64,000 bases of DNA from Ilex aquifolium (GCA_951799425.1 OX637397.1:6687001-6751000); one strand, 5' to 3'. Counted from the first letter of the stretch, positions 25,401 through 37,921 are shown. Notes: generated by a model from the letters alone, not told the origin. Numbers and translations are program-made.

Positions 25401-26394
25401 TTGGACTCATTCTGAGTTGATGGGCCTTCGGGGTACCTGGGCCCAACATGTACCCATTGCTAAAAATGCTTTCCCTTTCATAATCTTCTAACACATGCAT
25501 TAATATTATTGCAGATTCCTCAACAAAGCTTGTGTCCAAACAGGTTCAACCAATCCATGGATGTTATGCTCAGTCACCCAAGTTGAGGAAACAAAGCAAA
25601 TGCTCCGAATGATACCAATCTTGATAGCCACATTTATTCCCAGTACCATGATTGCACAAATCAACACCCTTTTTGTCAAGCAAGGCACCCTTTTGAACCG
25701 AAATCTTGGGAGCTTCAAAATCCCTCCGGCCAGCCTAGCAGGGTTTGTAACGATCTCCATGCTCATCTGCATCGTGCTATACGACCAATTCTTCGTAAGA
25801 ATAGCGAGGAGGTGGACAAAAAACCCTAGAGGCATCACTCTTCTACAAAGAATGGGAATTGGTATAGTCATCCACATTTGTATCATGACAATTGCATCCC
25901 TAACTGAGAGGCATAGGCTTAATGTGGCCAAGGACCATGGTCTAGTCGAAAATGGGAAACCCGTACCCCTAACAATTTTCATTCTACTTCCTCAATTTGT
26001 GCTTATGGGAACTGCGGACGCGTTTCTAGAGGTGGCAAAGCTCGAGTTCTTCTATGATCAAGCACCCGAAAGCATGAAGAGTCTTGGGACTTCTTATGCC
26101 ATGATCACTCTAGGAATTGGGAATTTCATAAGCAGTTTCCTTCTTTCAACAGTTTCTCATATCACCAAGGAGCATGGTCACCGTGGCTGGATTTTGAACA
26201 ACCTCAATGCTTCTCATCTTGACTATTATTACGCGTTTTTCGCATTACTAAGCTTCTTGAATTTCATTTTTTTCTTGGTCATGACTAAGTTCTATGTATA
26301 TAAGGCAGAAGTCTCGGATTCAATGGCAGTTCTTACAGAATCACTGGGAGGATCAACCCATAGATTAGCTAATCAAGAAGCACAGAGGACCTAA
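19335..26394 (+). CDS. NPF5.2-like: NPF/PTR family transporter (PTR3-A/NPF5.2-like), four exons
   Basis: A proton-coupled transporter of the NRT1/PTR (NPF) family, a 12-helix plasma- or vacuolar-membrane protein. Exons are 19335-19452, 21286-21503, 24117-24682 and 25515-26394, all with GT..AG borders and consistent phases. They join to 593 residues, the normal family length. Visible hallmarks are the ExxER proton-coupling motif in helix 1 (EVFER, residues 42-46), GTGGTKPNISTIGADQFDD near 160-178, FFNWWMF, and the long charged loop between helices 6 and 7. From memory the sequence follows Arabidopsis PTR3-A (NPF5.2), a di/tripeptide carrier linked to stress and defence, very closely, including the CSFVVVYEVFERMAYYG stretch across the exon 1-2 junction. 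Substrate is inferred, since NPF members also carry nitrate or hormones. Introns 1 and 2 hold transposons. Confidence 0.93.
19456..19486 (+). repeat. (CT)n microsatellite just inside intron 1
   Basis: About fifteen CT units begin three bases after the GT of the exon 1 donor. Length variation here would sit beside a splice site. Confidence 0.95.
19705..20469. mobile_element. hAT-type MITE in intron 1, 765 bp
   Basis: Termini TAGGGCTGTTAATTTTCGAC and CGTTTGACACCCCTA match the TAGGGNTGTYAA class. Flanking 8-mers GTTAATGC (19697-19704) and GTTGAACC (20470-20477) agree at only 5 of 8 bases, so the duplication is degraded. The interior is full of GACACGA, AACCCG and CATGTC motifs and does not code. 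Its position is within the first intron of the NPF gene. Confidence 0.7.
21019..21041 (+). repeat. Poly-C run in intron 1
   Basis: Twenty-three consecutive C residues. Such runs are unstable and error-prone in sequencing, so the exact length is doubtful. Confidence 0.9.
22395..23020 (+). mobile_element. Non-autonomous Helitron, copy 1 (intron 2 of NPF)
   Basis: It starts TCTATAAATAAAGTAGCTT and ends with the hairpin TGTGCCTTCAGGCACA, ten bases and CTAG followed by a target T. This is the classic Helitron 3' end, without terminal inverted repeats. Two relatives lie at 34760-35485 and 36174-37353 with the same ends. The middle (22625-22870) is a CCACCACCG/CCGCCA tract that makes long spurious Pro/His or Gly open frames. 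No Rep/helicase gene is present, so it would need an autonomous partner. The base before TC is T, not the usual A. Confidence 0.85.
23500..24060. repeat. Degenerate hAT-like sequence in intron 2
   Basis: Scattered motifs such as GACACGA, ACGATT, GTGTTAATTTG and AATGAGTTAG resemble the interior of the MITE at 19705-20469, but neither end can be fixed. A similar trace rich in CTCGGCTCG and GAGTT lies in intron 3 at about 24985-25160. Confidence 0.4.
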
Positions 26395-26799
26395 CTAGAC
26401 ATGGCAAGTTAGGCAGAGCAGAAAGTTCAGAAAAGGAAAAACAAGACTGCATGCAACTTGGAGACAATGTGATTTACCTTTTGGGTGTTGGCTGTTGGGC
26501 TCAGTGTGCTTTAGGTTTTTCTTTATTTCATTCAAAAAGAATTGTACTGTTTACACTTGTACACTTCGTTAAAAGAAAAGGAATGAAATATAGAAGTTAG
26601 CGTCTTTATGCGATGCACGGAATTTGTCTCTTCCACAATTACCTTGTTTCACCTTTTTTTAATCTTCATATTACTAAAAAATTACTCATTAATGAATTAA
26701 AATAATCTGTTAACTGTGAATGAGTGAAAAAAAAAAGAGTGAAAAATTAAATTTGAAATAGTTTAAAAAGATAGTGTGGGAGTAGTTACAACACAATCC

Positions 26800-27469
26800 T
26801 CATCACCTCATTCCTCCCAAGCGTAATGGCTTAGGTGCCTTTGTGACCGTGACGGCGTGACCATGCTTGTTTGTATCGTGGTGTTGTATGACAGTGTGTT
26901 CATCAGAATCATAAGAAAGTGGACAAAAAACCCGAGAGGGATCACTCTCTTTTAAAGATTAGGATGTGGCTTGGCGCTTCACATCATTCTCATGATCATA
27001 GCTTCCCTAACTGAGAGGTACAGGCTGAGTGTGGCCAAAAGACATGGCTTGGTTGAAAGTGGAGGACAAGTACCTCTATCAATCTTCATTTTACTTCCTC
27101 AATTTGTGCTCATGGGTGTGGCAGACGCCTGTTCCAAGGTAGCCAAGTTCGAGTTTTTCTATTATCAAGCACCCGATGAAGAGTCTCGGAACTTCTTACT
27201 CTATGACTAGTGTGGGAATTGGGACCTTCCTTAGCAGTTTCATTCTCACCACAGTTTCCCACATTACCAAGGAGCATGGTCACAAAGAATGGATCCTAAA
27301 CAACCTCAACGCTTCTCATCTTCGATCACTATTTCACGTTCCTCGCGTTACTATAAGCTCTTTGAATTTCATTTTCTACTTGGTTGTGACCAAGTTTTAT
27401 CAGTACAAAGCTGAAGTTTCTGATTCAAATGGAAGTTCTGAAAGGAGAATTGGAGGGGTCCAAGGTTAA
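26800..27469 (+). pseudogene. Truncated tandem copy of the NPF gene's last exon
   Basis: This stretch matches the last third of the intact NPF gene, from about GFVT..CIVLYD through KNPRGITLL, IASLTERYRLSVAKRHGLVE, FILLPQFVLMG and VSHITKEHGH to KFYQYKAEVSDS. It is broken. The frame is lost before 26860, a TAA replaces the Gln codon after ITLL (about 26953), a 5-bp deletion near 27175 shifts the frame where the parent has APESMKSLG, and another shift follows SHL near 27322. No upstream exons are present. It is best read as an old partial tandem duplication decayed after loss of its 5' part. Confidence 0.9.
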
Positions 27470-28463
27470 GTAAACCAAACAAGTACAGCTAGCAGTTAAC
27501 AAGAGCTAAATATCAATCAAGTTGGGAAGAATAAGAGATTACAAATTGTGTCTCCTGGGCTTCAACTTTGAGAAATAACTCAAAAGTTTTAAGTAGGAGT
27601 TATGTTTTCTGAGATGGCAATTACTGGGGTGTTTTCAATCCAATCAACTATGCCTCAGTTAATGTATTGTATACACCCTTACAATGTAAGTGTAAAATAA
27701 GACCACGTTGGGTCGAATTTCTCAGGCCGCCTGTCGGTGAACCAGCCCCGCTTCCCTTGGGTGCAGAATGATATTTGTATTGTATTTGTACTTCACTATA
27801 AAGAGAAAAAAAAAAAATTCCCTGCAATGGTTCTCCTAAATTGCATATTTAGACCAAAAAATAATCAAAGTGTGCAGAGAAATATAAACCTTGTAGAATA
27901 ATAAATCCTAGCAGGCCTTAATATGATGTTTTCATGTAAAATGTAGTAGACATGATATTGCTCTACTATTCAACCTGGAACTAACAATGTTTCATGATCT
28001 GTCTATCAACACTTAAACTGGGACTATGCTGAGAGTGAACAAAAAAACTTGAAGATCTTTTTATACATGGAGTCGAGCATAAAGGACATAACCGAGGGCC
28101 GAGCCGCTGTTCATCAAGGTTTTGATCAACCTAAAACTGAAACACACTGTTATAGGCTTGATTTAAGATTTTTGAGGTTTATTTGAACACTTAATGGAGG
28201 ATTTAAAGGTTATACAAAAGAAGCAAAGTTTCGGTTTGCATATCCCAATAGAAAGTACTAATATTGCTCAGTGCTAGGAAAATTGAAGAACAAAATTAGT
28301 ATAAGGCTCTCTCATCCCCCAGTATTATCTTGACAATACACTCAAAGTACAAAGAATTCTGTTACAATGCATCTTCATTTTTTTCTTCATAATTCTAATA
28401 CAATGCAAATACCAGTATTCCTGAAATGTGTAATCTTTCACTATACATGTTAAAATACTTTCA
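27470..28463. other. Intergenic between NPF relic and unc-13 homologue
   Basis: This holds the likely 3' flank of the NPF relic and of the minus-strand unc-13-like gene, whose last codon is at 28464. The two loci converge here. No other gene is supported. Confidence 0.5.
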
Positions 28464-31400
28464 TTACCTCTTCTTTGCTAGTTGGAATGTCCTCTTCAAG
28501 AAGTGATTTGCTGCTCGATCATTTCGATGGCACAATACCCTTAATATCGTATTGGGATCTGCTCTATTCCATCTTCCTGTTGTTGGAGGCATAGGCAGTT
28601 TCTGCCCTGCGCCCACCACACCTATCCCGCTTGCCTCACAAGCCACAATGCTGAAATCTTCGACTAATTGCTCAGTTGATTGACCCATCAATGCCACCAC
28701 CCCTTCCACTGTCTCAGCCTCCCTGTCCACCATATCCTCCACGATCAAACCCTCTCCACATGTGCAAAACACGCGTTTCAAACTGTCAAAGTCCTCCTCA
28801 ATCATCTCGTGGTCTGACCTAGAAAAGATTCGGGAGCTTCCCCCAGCTAGCAAGACCATTAGGTAAGCCTCAAAAGAGGCCTTCATAAGTTCTTTCAATG
28901 CTAGTGGTTGGGCCCGGTCTGTGACCATTGCACTCAAAAGAGTAAGATTCTGCTTTAAAATTCTTAAAGCTGGACGAATACGCGCATTTTCTACATCACC
29001 AACATATAGACTTCCATAGAATACAGAGTTCGAGTCAAGGAAGATCAAACGGTAGGCAGCAACTTCTGACACATGTTGGGAGGCTACTTGAATGGCTGAA
29101 CGGGTGTGGTCAAAGTAGGGACTACCATGTTGTCTCCGATTGTTACTGAAGCGGTAGTGTGGTGAGGGAACGACTCGGGGGGAGAGGGATATTGTTTTGT
29201 CAAGTGAGTGAAGCTGTGAAAGAAAATAATGCAAGGTGTTAAGGCGAATGTAGAGGCGTTGTGTTCCTCGGCTTGTTGAAGGGCGTGGATGATTGCCTTC
29301 ATTTGATTCATTCTGGTTTGGATTCGCTACAACAACACTGCAAGGGCTAGCTTTTTTCCACAATTTCAGGAACTTTGAGTCTCTACTGCATCGTGTTAGA
29401 GGAGGGAGGGTGGGCATATAACTCTGTTTTGATCCTGCAGACAATCGAAAAAAGTGAGAAACAAACAAATAAAAGCAGTAATAAGTTTATAGATCAAAAT
29501 TTAAAGAAGATGCGTTTATGCAAATTGTTGGTGTAAAAAAAGGCAAAGTTTAATGCAAAACCAAATATGCATTGAACAACTACAGTGATAGTGAAAATTA
29601 CAGCTAAACAGAGGAAAACATGAGGTCATAGCATCATCCACAGAAAAATATCTAATCTAGCAAGTGGATTGGCTCATGATCATCTTTCTTTAGTGATGAA
29701 TCAAAATGAAAGCAAAGTGAACAAAACGATGAGTTAATTTTACCACATGATGCCACGAAGGTAGTGTAGTCTCGGAAGAGAAGCTCCAAGCCATCAGCAA
29801 GATCATGAACTAAATTCTCGGAAATGCTTATCGGAATTTCAAAGAAATCATCCACGGCTTCTTTGGCATGTTTCATTAGCTCTACAGCTGATTGTGCATA
29901 TGGCTCAGTTTTGGACTTCGGGTTCCATGTCTACAGCATTTGTATACAAATTAAACTACCGTAATTTTCTGAGTTAAACATTATATAGACAGTTTTTTCC
30001 AAGAAATAAGTCAAACTCACTTCAGTTTCTTTTGTTCTTTGAAGAACTTCCTTCCCTTGCTTCAACCTCTCTTGAATCCATTGTTTTAGTAGGCTTAATA
30101 TGATTGAATCAACTTCATACGGAATCATCTCCCTCACGATTGTTTTGCCTCCGTCTTCACAATCAACAGAGTCTTCAACCACCATCTGAACCAAAACCTT
30201 TTCTAGATTCCCTGCCCTCTGCAACACTTTGATCATCTCATTTGTGAGCAAGGATGCCCCAGCTAAGTATTGTTTCAATAAGGTTCCATAGCAAGAATGA
30301 AGTGTCACAGCTGCAATCCCGGCTGTAATTGGGTGCCATTTCTTGAGTACCGGACTAAAAGTTATTTTTTCCTTCATAGCTAAATCTTCAGTTTCTTTAG
30401 CTAATTTAACAAGAACCTCACTCACTTCTTGCACATCTAGAGTTGTGCCACTGACATTTCCATTTTCCAGCATCTTCTGAACATAATAATTGAAAATACA
30501 GATAGAAGCACACGGATTAGATTGTAAAACCAAATGGAAACTTAGGCAGGCGAAGAGGCTAATAGACAAACCTTTGCAAATGCATTCTTCAACGATGATC
30601 GGATGTAGTAATCCACCCTATTCCCTGTTGAATTAGAAGGTACCTCCCCTCTTTCTTGAGCTGTTGTCGTATATCCTGGAACATCTTCTTCCAATATCTT
30701 TGTAGCTGAAAATACCAATGGAAGAACGTTTTCCATCAGGCCTACTGATCCCATATGAAAACTTCCATGATAATCAAGCAATCTCTTCTCTGACCAGTGT
30801 TTCATTGAAGTCAATATCGATCCCAACATCTTGACATATATAGGCTCTTGATCCACTTTCTTGGCATCATTTGCTACTTCAGCCAACATGGCAAGTGATG
30901 CACCAAGCAGGTCCGACTCCACTTGTCCTGTCACGATATATTGTTCAAATAGCATCCATGTGAAACACAAGTTGTGTATTGATCTGTTGATTCCCAATGT
31001 AGACCATGTCTTCTTCATGAGCTCAAGAAGTTCATCAACCTCATCTAGGACTGATGTTTCATCCTTCAAGTCAAAGATCGAGTGGAGAAGTGCATTGTAG
31101 ATGTGGACGTTGAGGGGAAACCCGTCAGCCCAATGGCACACATCAGTAGGAGATCCATCAGGGCTTCTCCAAGATAAGGAAATCACACAATTGCAAAGTG
31201 TTCTCATGGTCTCGGAGTTCTTTCCAGTGTCTATCGCCTTCGTCTCACTGCCATGGATGATCTCTCTGAGACGTACAATGAATGGGTTGGATTTGTCGAG
31301 TGGGATTGAAGGATAGAGTAGCAGTCCCGTCTCAAGGATCTTGAGCTGACGCTTTTGCCATAAATGGTACTCATGGGCATCATTGAATTCCGATGGCTTT

Positions 31401-33043
31401 AGGTGGCGGAGGAGCTCTAGTGGGAGGATTATTGTCTCAGCACGCCTGCCCATCTGTGTACAATGCGAAATTAAAAATGGTTAATCCATTAGGCTAAAAT
31501 TTCATGGCTTCAAGTAGAAGCAGCAAGCGTGAAAATACCAATTCACTGTATAACAGAACGAGGCAGACCAACCATTTAAACTTATCGGGGAACATAGAAA
31601 ACAACATCAAAAAACTAGAACAGATACATAAAACAAGATTAAAAAAGCAAGCAAAAACAAAACCAACTTAGGCAAACTATAGTTCAGTCAATTAGCTAAA
31701 CACAATCCTTAATCTTATGAACATCTAATACATGGACTAAATACCATCCACCAATTGCATATCCATATACTGCACATATATTTTCGAACACACACGCACC
31801 ATAGCATCGACCTGAAAGCGAATGGATTTTCTTGCACAAAAATCTTGTACGTATGGAGAATTTATCATATCCAAAATGATGCGAAACTCCACTCTCTTCA
31901 AAGAAAGTTGATTGTTCGGTCCATATTCTACCAATTTTTCCAAGACTTCCTCAATAATAAGAATAGCTAAACAAAATAATGGATTTGGGTTCTCTCAAAT
32001 TCAACATTGTCAATGTGAATCAAGTTTAACCATCCACGGTAAAATTCACGGAAACTCGCCATTATTATTATTTTTTTTGGGGTCTTCTCAACATGCAATA
32101 AGTTTAGATAAATTAAACGTTACTCAGCCAAAATTGACAAAATTCAGAATTAAGAGGATGTATCAAGAAAAAAAATTCTCAATTCCCAGTTTTTAAATGC
32201 ACGTAAAATCTGCATGACAATCCCCTATAGAAATTCTATTTATGCATAATTGTTCATATTAATTCTATGCATAGAAATTTACATGAATACATTTATGCAT
32301 GCACTAATGCTATTGAAAAATAATTTCCGAACTTAATGCATCGTGATTATTGGATTGATAGTAGAATACCGTCAATATTCAGACTCACGGACAAATCAAT
32401 GACCATTATTATTAAGTTGTTCGAAAATTATGTCTCGCTAACATTGCTCTTGTCCATATAGCCTACACCTACAACATACATTACGTACTTGGCCAACAAG
32501 TGTCCTCATGAGCGTTTTCCTCAGCCTAGTATCGCTCTGCTCCGTCACCCTCATCTGCTGCCTCATTATCTCCGCCGACGTCATCGGCCGCCGCGGCCTC
32601 CCCTGCTGCGGCACCGTGAACGCTATCCCGGGGCTTGACCCCGTCCCACCACCACTACCACCACCGGTAGGCGACGACGGCGCCGACCCACATGAGCTGG
32701 TCCGCCGCGACAGCGACCGCCGGAGCATCTTCAACCCCAACGCCCTCTTTACCCGACTCGTCACCGCCATCCCCACGCCATTTCTCACCGGTGACCCAGG
32801 TCCAGATCCGGACCCGTCACTTCCCTCCGACGGGTTATAGTATGTGAGCGCACTCCTACCACCGAACCCGGGTGATGACCGGCACGCCGTGAAGAAAATC
32901 TCGTAGGCGGTTTGCAGAAGGTCGTCGCCGTCTAGGTCATCGAGCTTCCCGAATGGAGATATGAGGTCATCAGCGTCATGGTCGTCGGGTCGAGTCGGGT
33001 TTGAGCATGCAGCTAGGGGCTCGAGGTGGGTTTGATGGACCAT
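28464..33043 (-). CDS. Plant unc-13 homologue (DUF810/MUN-domain protein), five exons
   Basis: Exons on the minus strand are 33043-32489, 31453-30572, 30476-30021, 29930-29744 and 29434-28464. They join in frame to 1016 residues, close to the family's usual 1000-1100. The N-terminus has the conserved DDLLQTAYEIFFTACRSSPGF (about 40-60), then a Ser/Gly-rich linker, a basic patch (RVKRALGLKMLRR) and, at the exon 1-2 junction, LMRTLVGQ followed by MGRRAETIILPLELLRHLKP. The second half is the helical MUN-like region. This is the plant family that includes PATROL1, which helps move the proton pump AHA1 to the plasma membrane. Munc13 relatives prime vesicle fusion. A role in exocytosis here is by family, and the exact paralogue function is unknown. 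All introns have GT..AG ends, and I see no internal stop or frameshift. Confidence 0.93.
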
Positions 33044-33169
33044 AATGGTTCGTGGGTAATGTGTGGGGGTGAGGGCGGTGGTGGGTCAGATTTCCGGCGA
33101 TGAACTACGTCGTCAGATATCCGGCGGAAGAGACAGGGGAGAGAGGTTAAACATTATAGTTTCTTAAAA

Positions 33170-33290
33170 GAGGAGAGAGAGAGAATCAGAGACACAACAG
33201 AGAATGTTTGTAATGAGAGAGGAGAGAGAAAGAGAGAGAGGGGGAGAGAGGAGGGAGGTGGGGAGGGAGGGAAGAGAGAGAAGGTTATTG
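33170..33290 (-). promoter_or_regulatory. Pyrimidine-rich leader/promoter of the unc-13-like gene
   Basis: Read on the minus strand, this is a nearly pure CT stretch 130-250 bp before the start codon, typical of the Y-patch and CT-rich 5' leaders of plant housekeeping genes. No clear TATA box stands in the usual place. Confidence 0.55.
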
Positions 33291-33360
33291 TTGGCAATGG
33301 CCAGCGTTGTTGTGCGAAGAAAACGAGGAAGGCAAACGTTGTCGGAGTAATACTTGGCAT

Positions 33361-34759
33361 GAGTCTTCCCCGAAATTTCCTGAAAACATTTCTTGACTAT
33401 ATATTTTTCTAGAAAAAAATACTTTTTTTATAAACAAAATCACTAAAATTTGTTAAATAAAATAATGTACTAGTGATATTTTTAGAAAATAATATTATAT
33501 TAATTATTCTCTATTTTGGAATAAAAAAATTGTTATTGTAACATATTATTTAATATAAATATAAAAATTCTCACTTTATAACCTCAACCAAGCCCAAAAG
33601 ATAACAATAGTTTAAAGTAAATGTGTGTTATTGTCCCATTCAAAAAAAAAAAAATGTGTTACCTTTTTTGATAAATTTTTTATTGTATTTGTTATATTAT
33701 TCTATTTTTATATAATTGTTTGTACAATATTTAATTTTAAATATTTTCAACAAAAAATTGATATTTAATTTTTAAAAAATAAAACACATTACTACGTTTT
33801 TATTTAATTAAAGACATAGTACATAATTTTAATTTTTGTAGGGTGTAATTCACGAGAAAATATTGAATATCACGTTCACACGGTGTAACCGCCTATTAAT
33901 AAGACAACAAGTTGATAAATATATTTCACACAATTAAATAACTACCCATTTATATCATGTAATAACCATCTCATGCAGAAAAGCGGGGTACACTTTGTTT
34001 ATTTATTTTTAAAAAATACTATTTGGACTTAAAATGTGGACTTAAAATATGTATTTGATAATTACAAAAAATCAATGATCGTGACTTTTAAGTATACATA
34101 TTAAGTCAACGTAACATTGCTCTTTATTTTTTCCTCATGGGATGATTATACCATGTCAGCGTGATAATATGGTATAACCGTGACACCCAATATTTACCCG
34201 TAATTTAGAGTGCAAAGTGCAATTTATCCTAAAAATATTATTTTTCAAACTATACATATACAATGCACATGTAATGTTTGTGCTCTTGTCACTAATGTTT
34301 GGACCTCATTAGATTTTCCATGACCTAATGTGTTATATGGACACTTGGCAAGTCCTCAAAAGGATTTGTTCGACTTGTTTGTCTAGTATTTTTATACAAT
34401 TTTGAGATTCATTTGGCATAAGATTAACGGATAAAATCTATTAATTTGGCATACTACATATTTTTAATGTTAATGATAAGGATGACAAAGTTTAAAATAA
34501 AAATAGAACTTTAATATACAATGCTAAGGGAGATAGACTCCACTAGAAGAAGAATCGTTCTTCCCCCACGAGCCACGCGGGACAATAGTCGTGGTCTTCT
34601 AAACGTTACTTAGTCTTGTATAATAATTGTGTCTTGTATAAGTTTTTCAAAAAAAAATTCATATAATATTGTAGATAATAATTTTAATTACATATTTATA
34701 AAAGAAAAAAAATTATATAATATTAGAGATAATAATTTAATTGCATATTTATAAAAGTA
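33361..34759. other. Intergenic, AT-rich
   Basis: Very AT-rich upstream sequence of the unc-13-like gene, with no gene or complete transposon recognised. Confidence 0.5.
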
Positions 34760-35485
34760 CTAGTTATTGTCTGTGCCTAAAGACATAGAATAATAAAAAA
34801 TGTTAACAATAAATATATTTGTATCCATATCTAAAATCAAATCAAAAACATAGATGAACGATAAATGAATTTAAGTATCGGTTGTAGTGGGGGTGAGAGG
34901 TGGTGGTGGTAGGAGATAATGATGGTTGTGGTGGGTGGCAATGACCGTCGTGGTAGTGGTAGTGGTGGTGGTGGTGGAGGCGACGATGGCATCGTTAGCG
35001 GCAGCAGTGGTGGCGGCGGCAATGGTGGGGGCGACGACGGGTGTCGTGGTGGCGGCGGCGGCGGTGGCGGCGACTGCAAGTGTCATGGTGGCGGTGGAGG
35101 CGACTGCGGGTGTCGTGGTGGTGGTGGTGGTGGCGGCGGCGACAGTGGTGGTGGCTGCGACAGTGGCGGCGGTGGCGATGGTGGTGGTGGTAGAGGTAGT
35201 GGTGATGGGGGACCTGGGGGGGTGGTGGTAGAGGTAGTGTGGGACGGTTTCAAACACTAATTTTTTTTTTTTTAAATACTTATGAGAAATAATTTCTAGA
35301 AATACTTTTAAAAAGTAACTTCAAACACACCCTTATGAACCTATTTTTCCTATTAAATTTAGGGTGTTAATATTAGCCGTTAAATTAACTTTAAAGTAAA
35401 ATTTAAAGCGATCTCAACTGCGAAAAACAAAAGTCATTTTGTTTATCTTTTGAAAATTGAATTGTAAGCTACTTTATTATATAGA
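34760..35485 (-). mobile_element. Non-autonomous Helitron, copy 2
   Basis: On the minus strand it starts TCTATATAATAAAGTAGCTT after an A and ends GGCACAGACAATAACTAG before a T, exactly the A|TC..CTAG|T pattern of Helitron insertion. Both flanks are shared with copies 1 and 3, including ATGACTTTTG and GCGATCTCAACTG near the 5' end. The centre (about 34890-35240) is a GGTGGTGGC/GGCGGCGG tract on the plus strand that opens several spurious frames. The 3' hairpin is imperfect in this copy. Confidence 0.87.
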
Positions 35486-36173
35486 TAACCACAATATGCT
35501 TAAGAAAAATAGTTTTGTAAAAAATAAAATTTGACATAAGGTAATCCGAGGAATGAAAGTCTCTCCTTCTACAACTTGGTCGATATAGTTTGGCAATACG
35601 AGAAAATATTGAAGGTATCGGTAACACTATATCATTAATGATATGTAGTGTCATTAATCAGTGATAGAATATCAAGTGGACTTAGTAACCTCTATCGTTT
35701 TAATAACTACTACTGACCAACTTATCTAATAACTACCATTTTCAAATAGTGAATTTCATCAATTTTATTTATTGTTTTTTAATTTATTGGTAATATCACG
35801 TGACATTAATGATGTAGTGTCACCGTTACACTCAATATTTACTCTGTACAATACAAACCCAACATTACATCCATTGGCAAGTGAACTCAACAATTCTTCC
35901 TAACCTCTTCCAAATGCAACCCTTACGTTCCATTTGATAGAAATTATAGAAAACAAGAAGAATGAAAAGTAAGAAAAATACATTTTTTATCCTCTAATAA
36001 AGGAAAGTAAGAATGATACATTTTTTTTTATTTGTGTTTGGTAGGATCATTTTTATTTTTTTTTGTGTTTGGTAAGATGGAAAAAATATTTTTTTTAATT
36101 TTAAATTTTTTTAAAAAAAATATAAATACATATTTTATCATTATATTTATATATGAAATTAATATATACATAA
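35486..36173. other. Spacer between two Helitrons
   Basis: About 690 bp of AT-rich sequence between Helitron copies 2 and 3, which point in opposite directions. No gene seen. Confidence 0.5.
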
Positions 36174-37353
36174 TCTATATAAAAAAGTACAATACAATTC
36201 AAATCTCAAAAGATAAATAAAATGACTTTTGCTTTTCGCGGTTGAGATCTCTTTAAATTTTATTTTAAAGTTAATCCGATAGTTAATTTAACACCTCAAA
36301 TTTAATAGGGAAAATATGCCTCTGTGCTTGAAATGACTTTATAAAACTACTATTAGAACTTATAACTACTTTAAAAAAGTATTTGGAACCGCTCCACCAT
36401 TACCACCCCCACCGCCCCACCACCATCACCACTACCACCGTCGCCGCCACCTCTGCCACTGTCGTTGCCACCACCACTACCGCCACCCCACTACCACCAC
36501 CACACCAACCGCCCCACCACCGTCGTCACCACTCTACCACCACCATCGTTGTCGCCGTCGTCACCACTACTGTCGCCATCCCAGCCCCCCACCACCCCCG
36601 TTGTCGTCGTCGCCGCTGCCGCCCCACCACCGATTGTTATTATCGTCGTCCACCGCTACCACCCCTACAATTTTCATCTCATTCTTATATTTATTACCAT
36701 TATCATCGTCGCCCACTGCCAACCCCCCATCACTAACATTGTTGACCACCACCCATCATCGTCCACTATCACAACCCACCACCACCCATCATTGCCCACC
36801 ATCGCCGTCAATCACTGTCACTCACCTCCATCAAACTTACCATCACCCATCATTGCCCACCATCGCAGTCAATCACTGTCACCCACCTCCATCAAACTTA
36901 CCACCACCAATCGTCATCGCCTACCACTATCGTCACCCACCTCTACCACACCTACCACCGCTATTTACCACAACCCATCATACTGTCGTCCAGAAACACC
37001 TGTCGTCGCCCACCACCTCTATCATCACTGCCCACCACCGTCGTCACCCCACCATCACCAATTTCAACCACTATCACTGTCACCCACAATCACTACCGCC
37101 ATCACTCATGACTGTCACTACCATCATCACCAAAAATTCACCACCACCATCACCACAGTCGTCGTCACCCACCACAACCATCACCGTCTCCCACCACCAC
37201 CACCACTACCACCGTTCACCCCCACTATAACTGATGCTTAAATTCTTTTCTTTACTCTATGTTTATAATTTGATTTTATGTGTGAATATAAATATATTTA
37301 TTGTTGACCTTTTTTTTTATTATTCTGTGTCTTTAAGCACAGACAATAACTAG
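36174..37353 (+). mobile_element. Non-autonomous Helitron, copy 3
   Basis: It starts TCTATATAAAAAAGTAC after an A and ends CTGTGTCTTTAAGCACAG, then ACAATAACTAG before a T. At 1180 bp it is the longest of the three because its CCACC-rich core (36390-37230) is greatly expanded. The core includes a 61-bp tandem duplication around 36783-36900 with CCCATCATTGCCCACCATCG in both units. The 258-codon open frame over this core is low-complexity Pro/His/Thr/Ser and not a gene. Confidence 0.87.
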
Positions 37354-37860
37354 TATATGTATATATCAGAGGATATAAAGACAAATAAGATACATTTCCA
37401 CACAAATAATTAACTTTTCATTCACTTTCCTTACAATTTTAGAAGGATTAATTTTAGTAAGTTAAAAGAAAAACTCATCAATCCATTTTTCTATTCTTCT
37501 TATTTTCCTTCCTTACCAAACATGATATTTTATCTCCTCCAACTTTTCATTCTTCTATTTTTATATCATACCAAAGTCAAACATGTCATCTTGCAAGCAA
37601 GAGATCTTAGATTCGATATTTTTCACACATTCTAAGGGTCAATCACCCTTATTGCTCAGGGAACATGTCCTTAAATTAACTCAAGTTACGATGACCAACT
37701 CAAAGCTCGAGATGGTAATCAACATAAACATGCACCCCTATAACAAAAAAAAAACCTTCCCCGAATGGATTTCCAGTTTTTATTACATGAAATTTCACCA
37801 ATCAGATTACCATACTCATACTCAGGTCACCGGGAAGCACGGATATAGAATACGAAAAAC

Positions 37861-37864
<4 letters not shown>

Positions 37865-37919
<55 letters not shown>
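37865..37919. repeat. (AG)n microsatellite, ~27 units
   Basis: An uninterrupted AG run of about 55 bp, the longest dinucleotide array in the window. Confidence 0.97.

Positions 37920-37921
<2 letters not shown>

Noticed and set aside
25506-25982. 158-codon minus-strand frame over NPF exon 4
   Set aside because: It is antisense to a well-supported exon and has no family resemblance.
36465-37241. 258-codon Pro/His/Thr-rich open frame
   Set aside because: It is produced by the CCACCACCG core of a Helitron, and all frames over it are open. The same false frames occur at 22622-22942 and 34871-35260.
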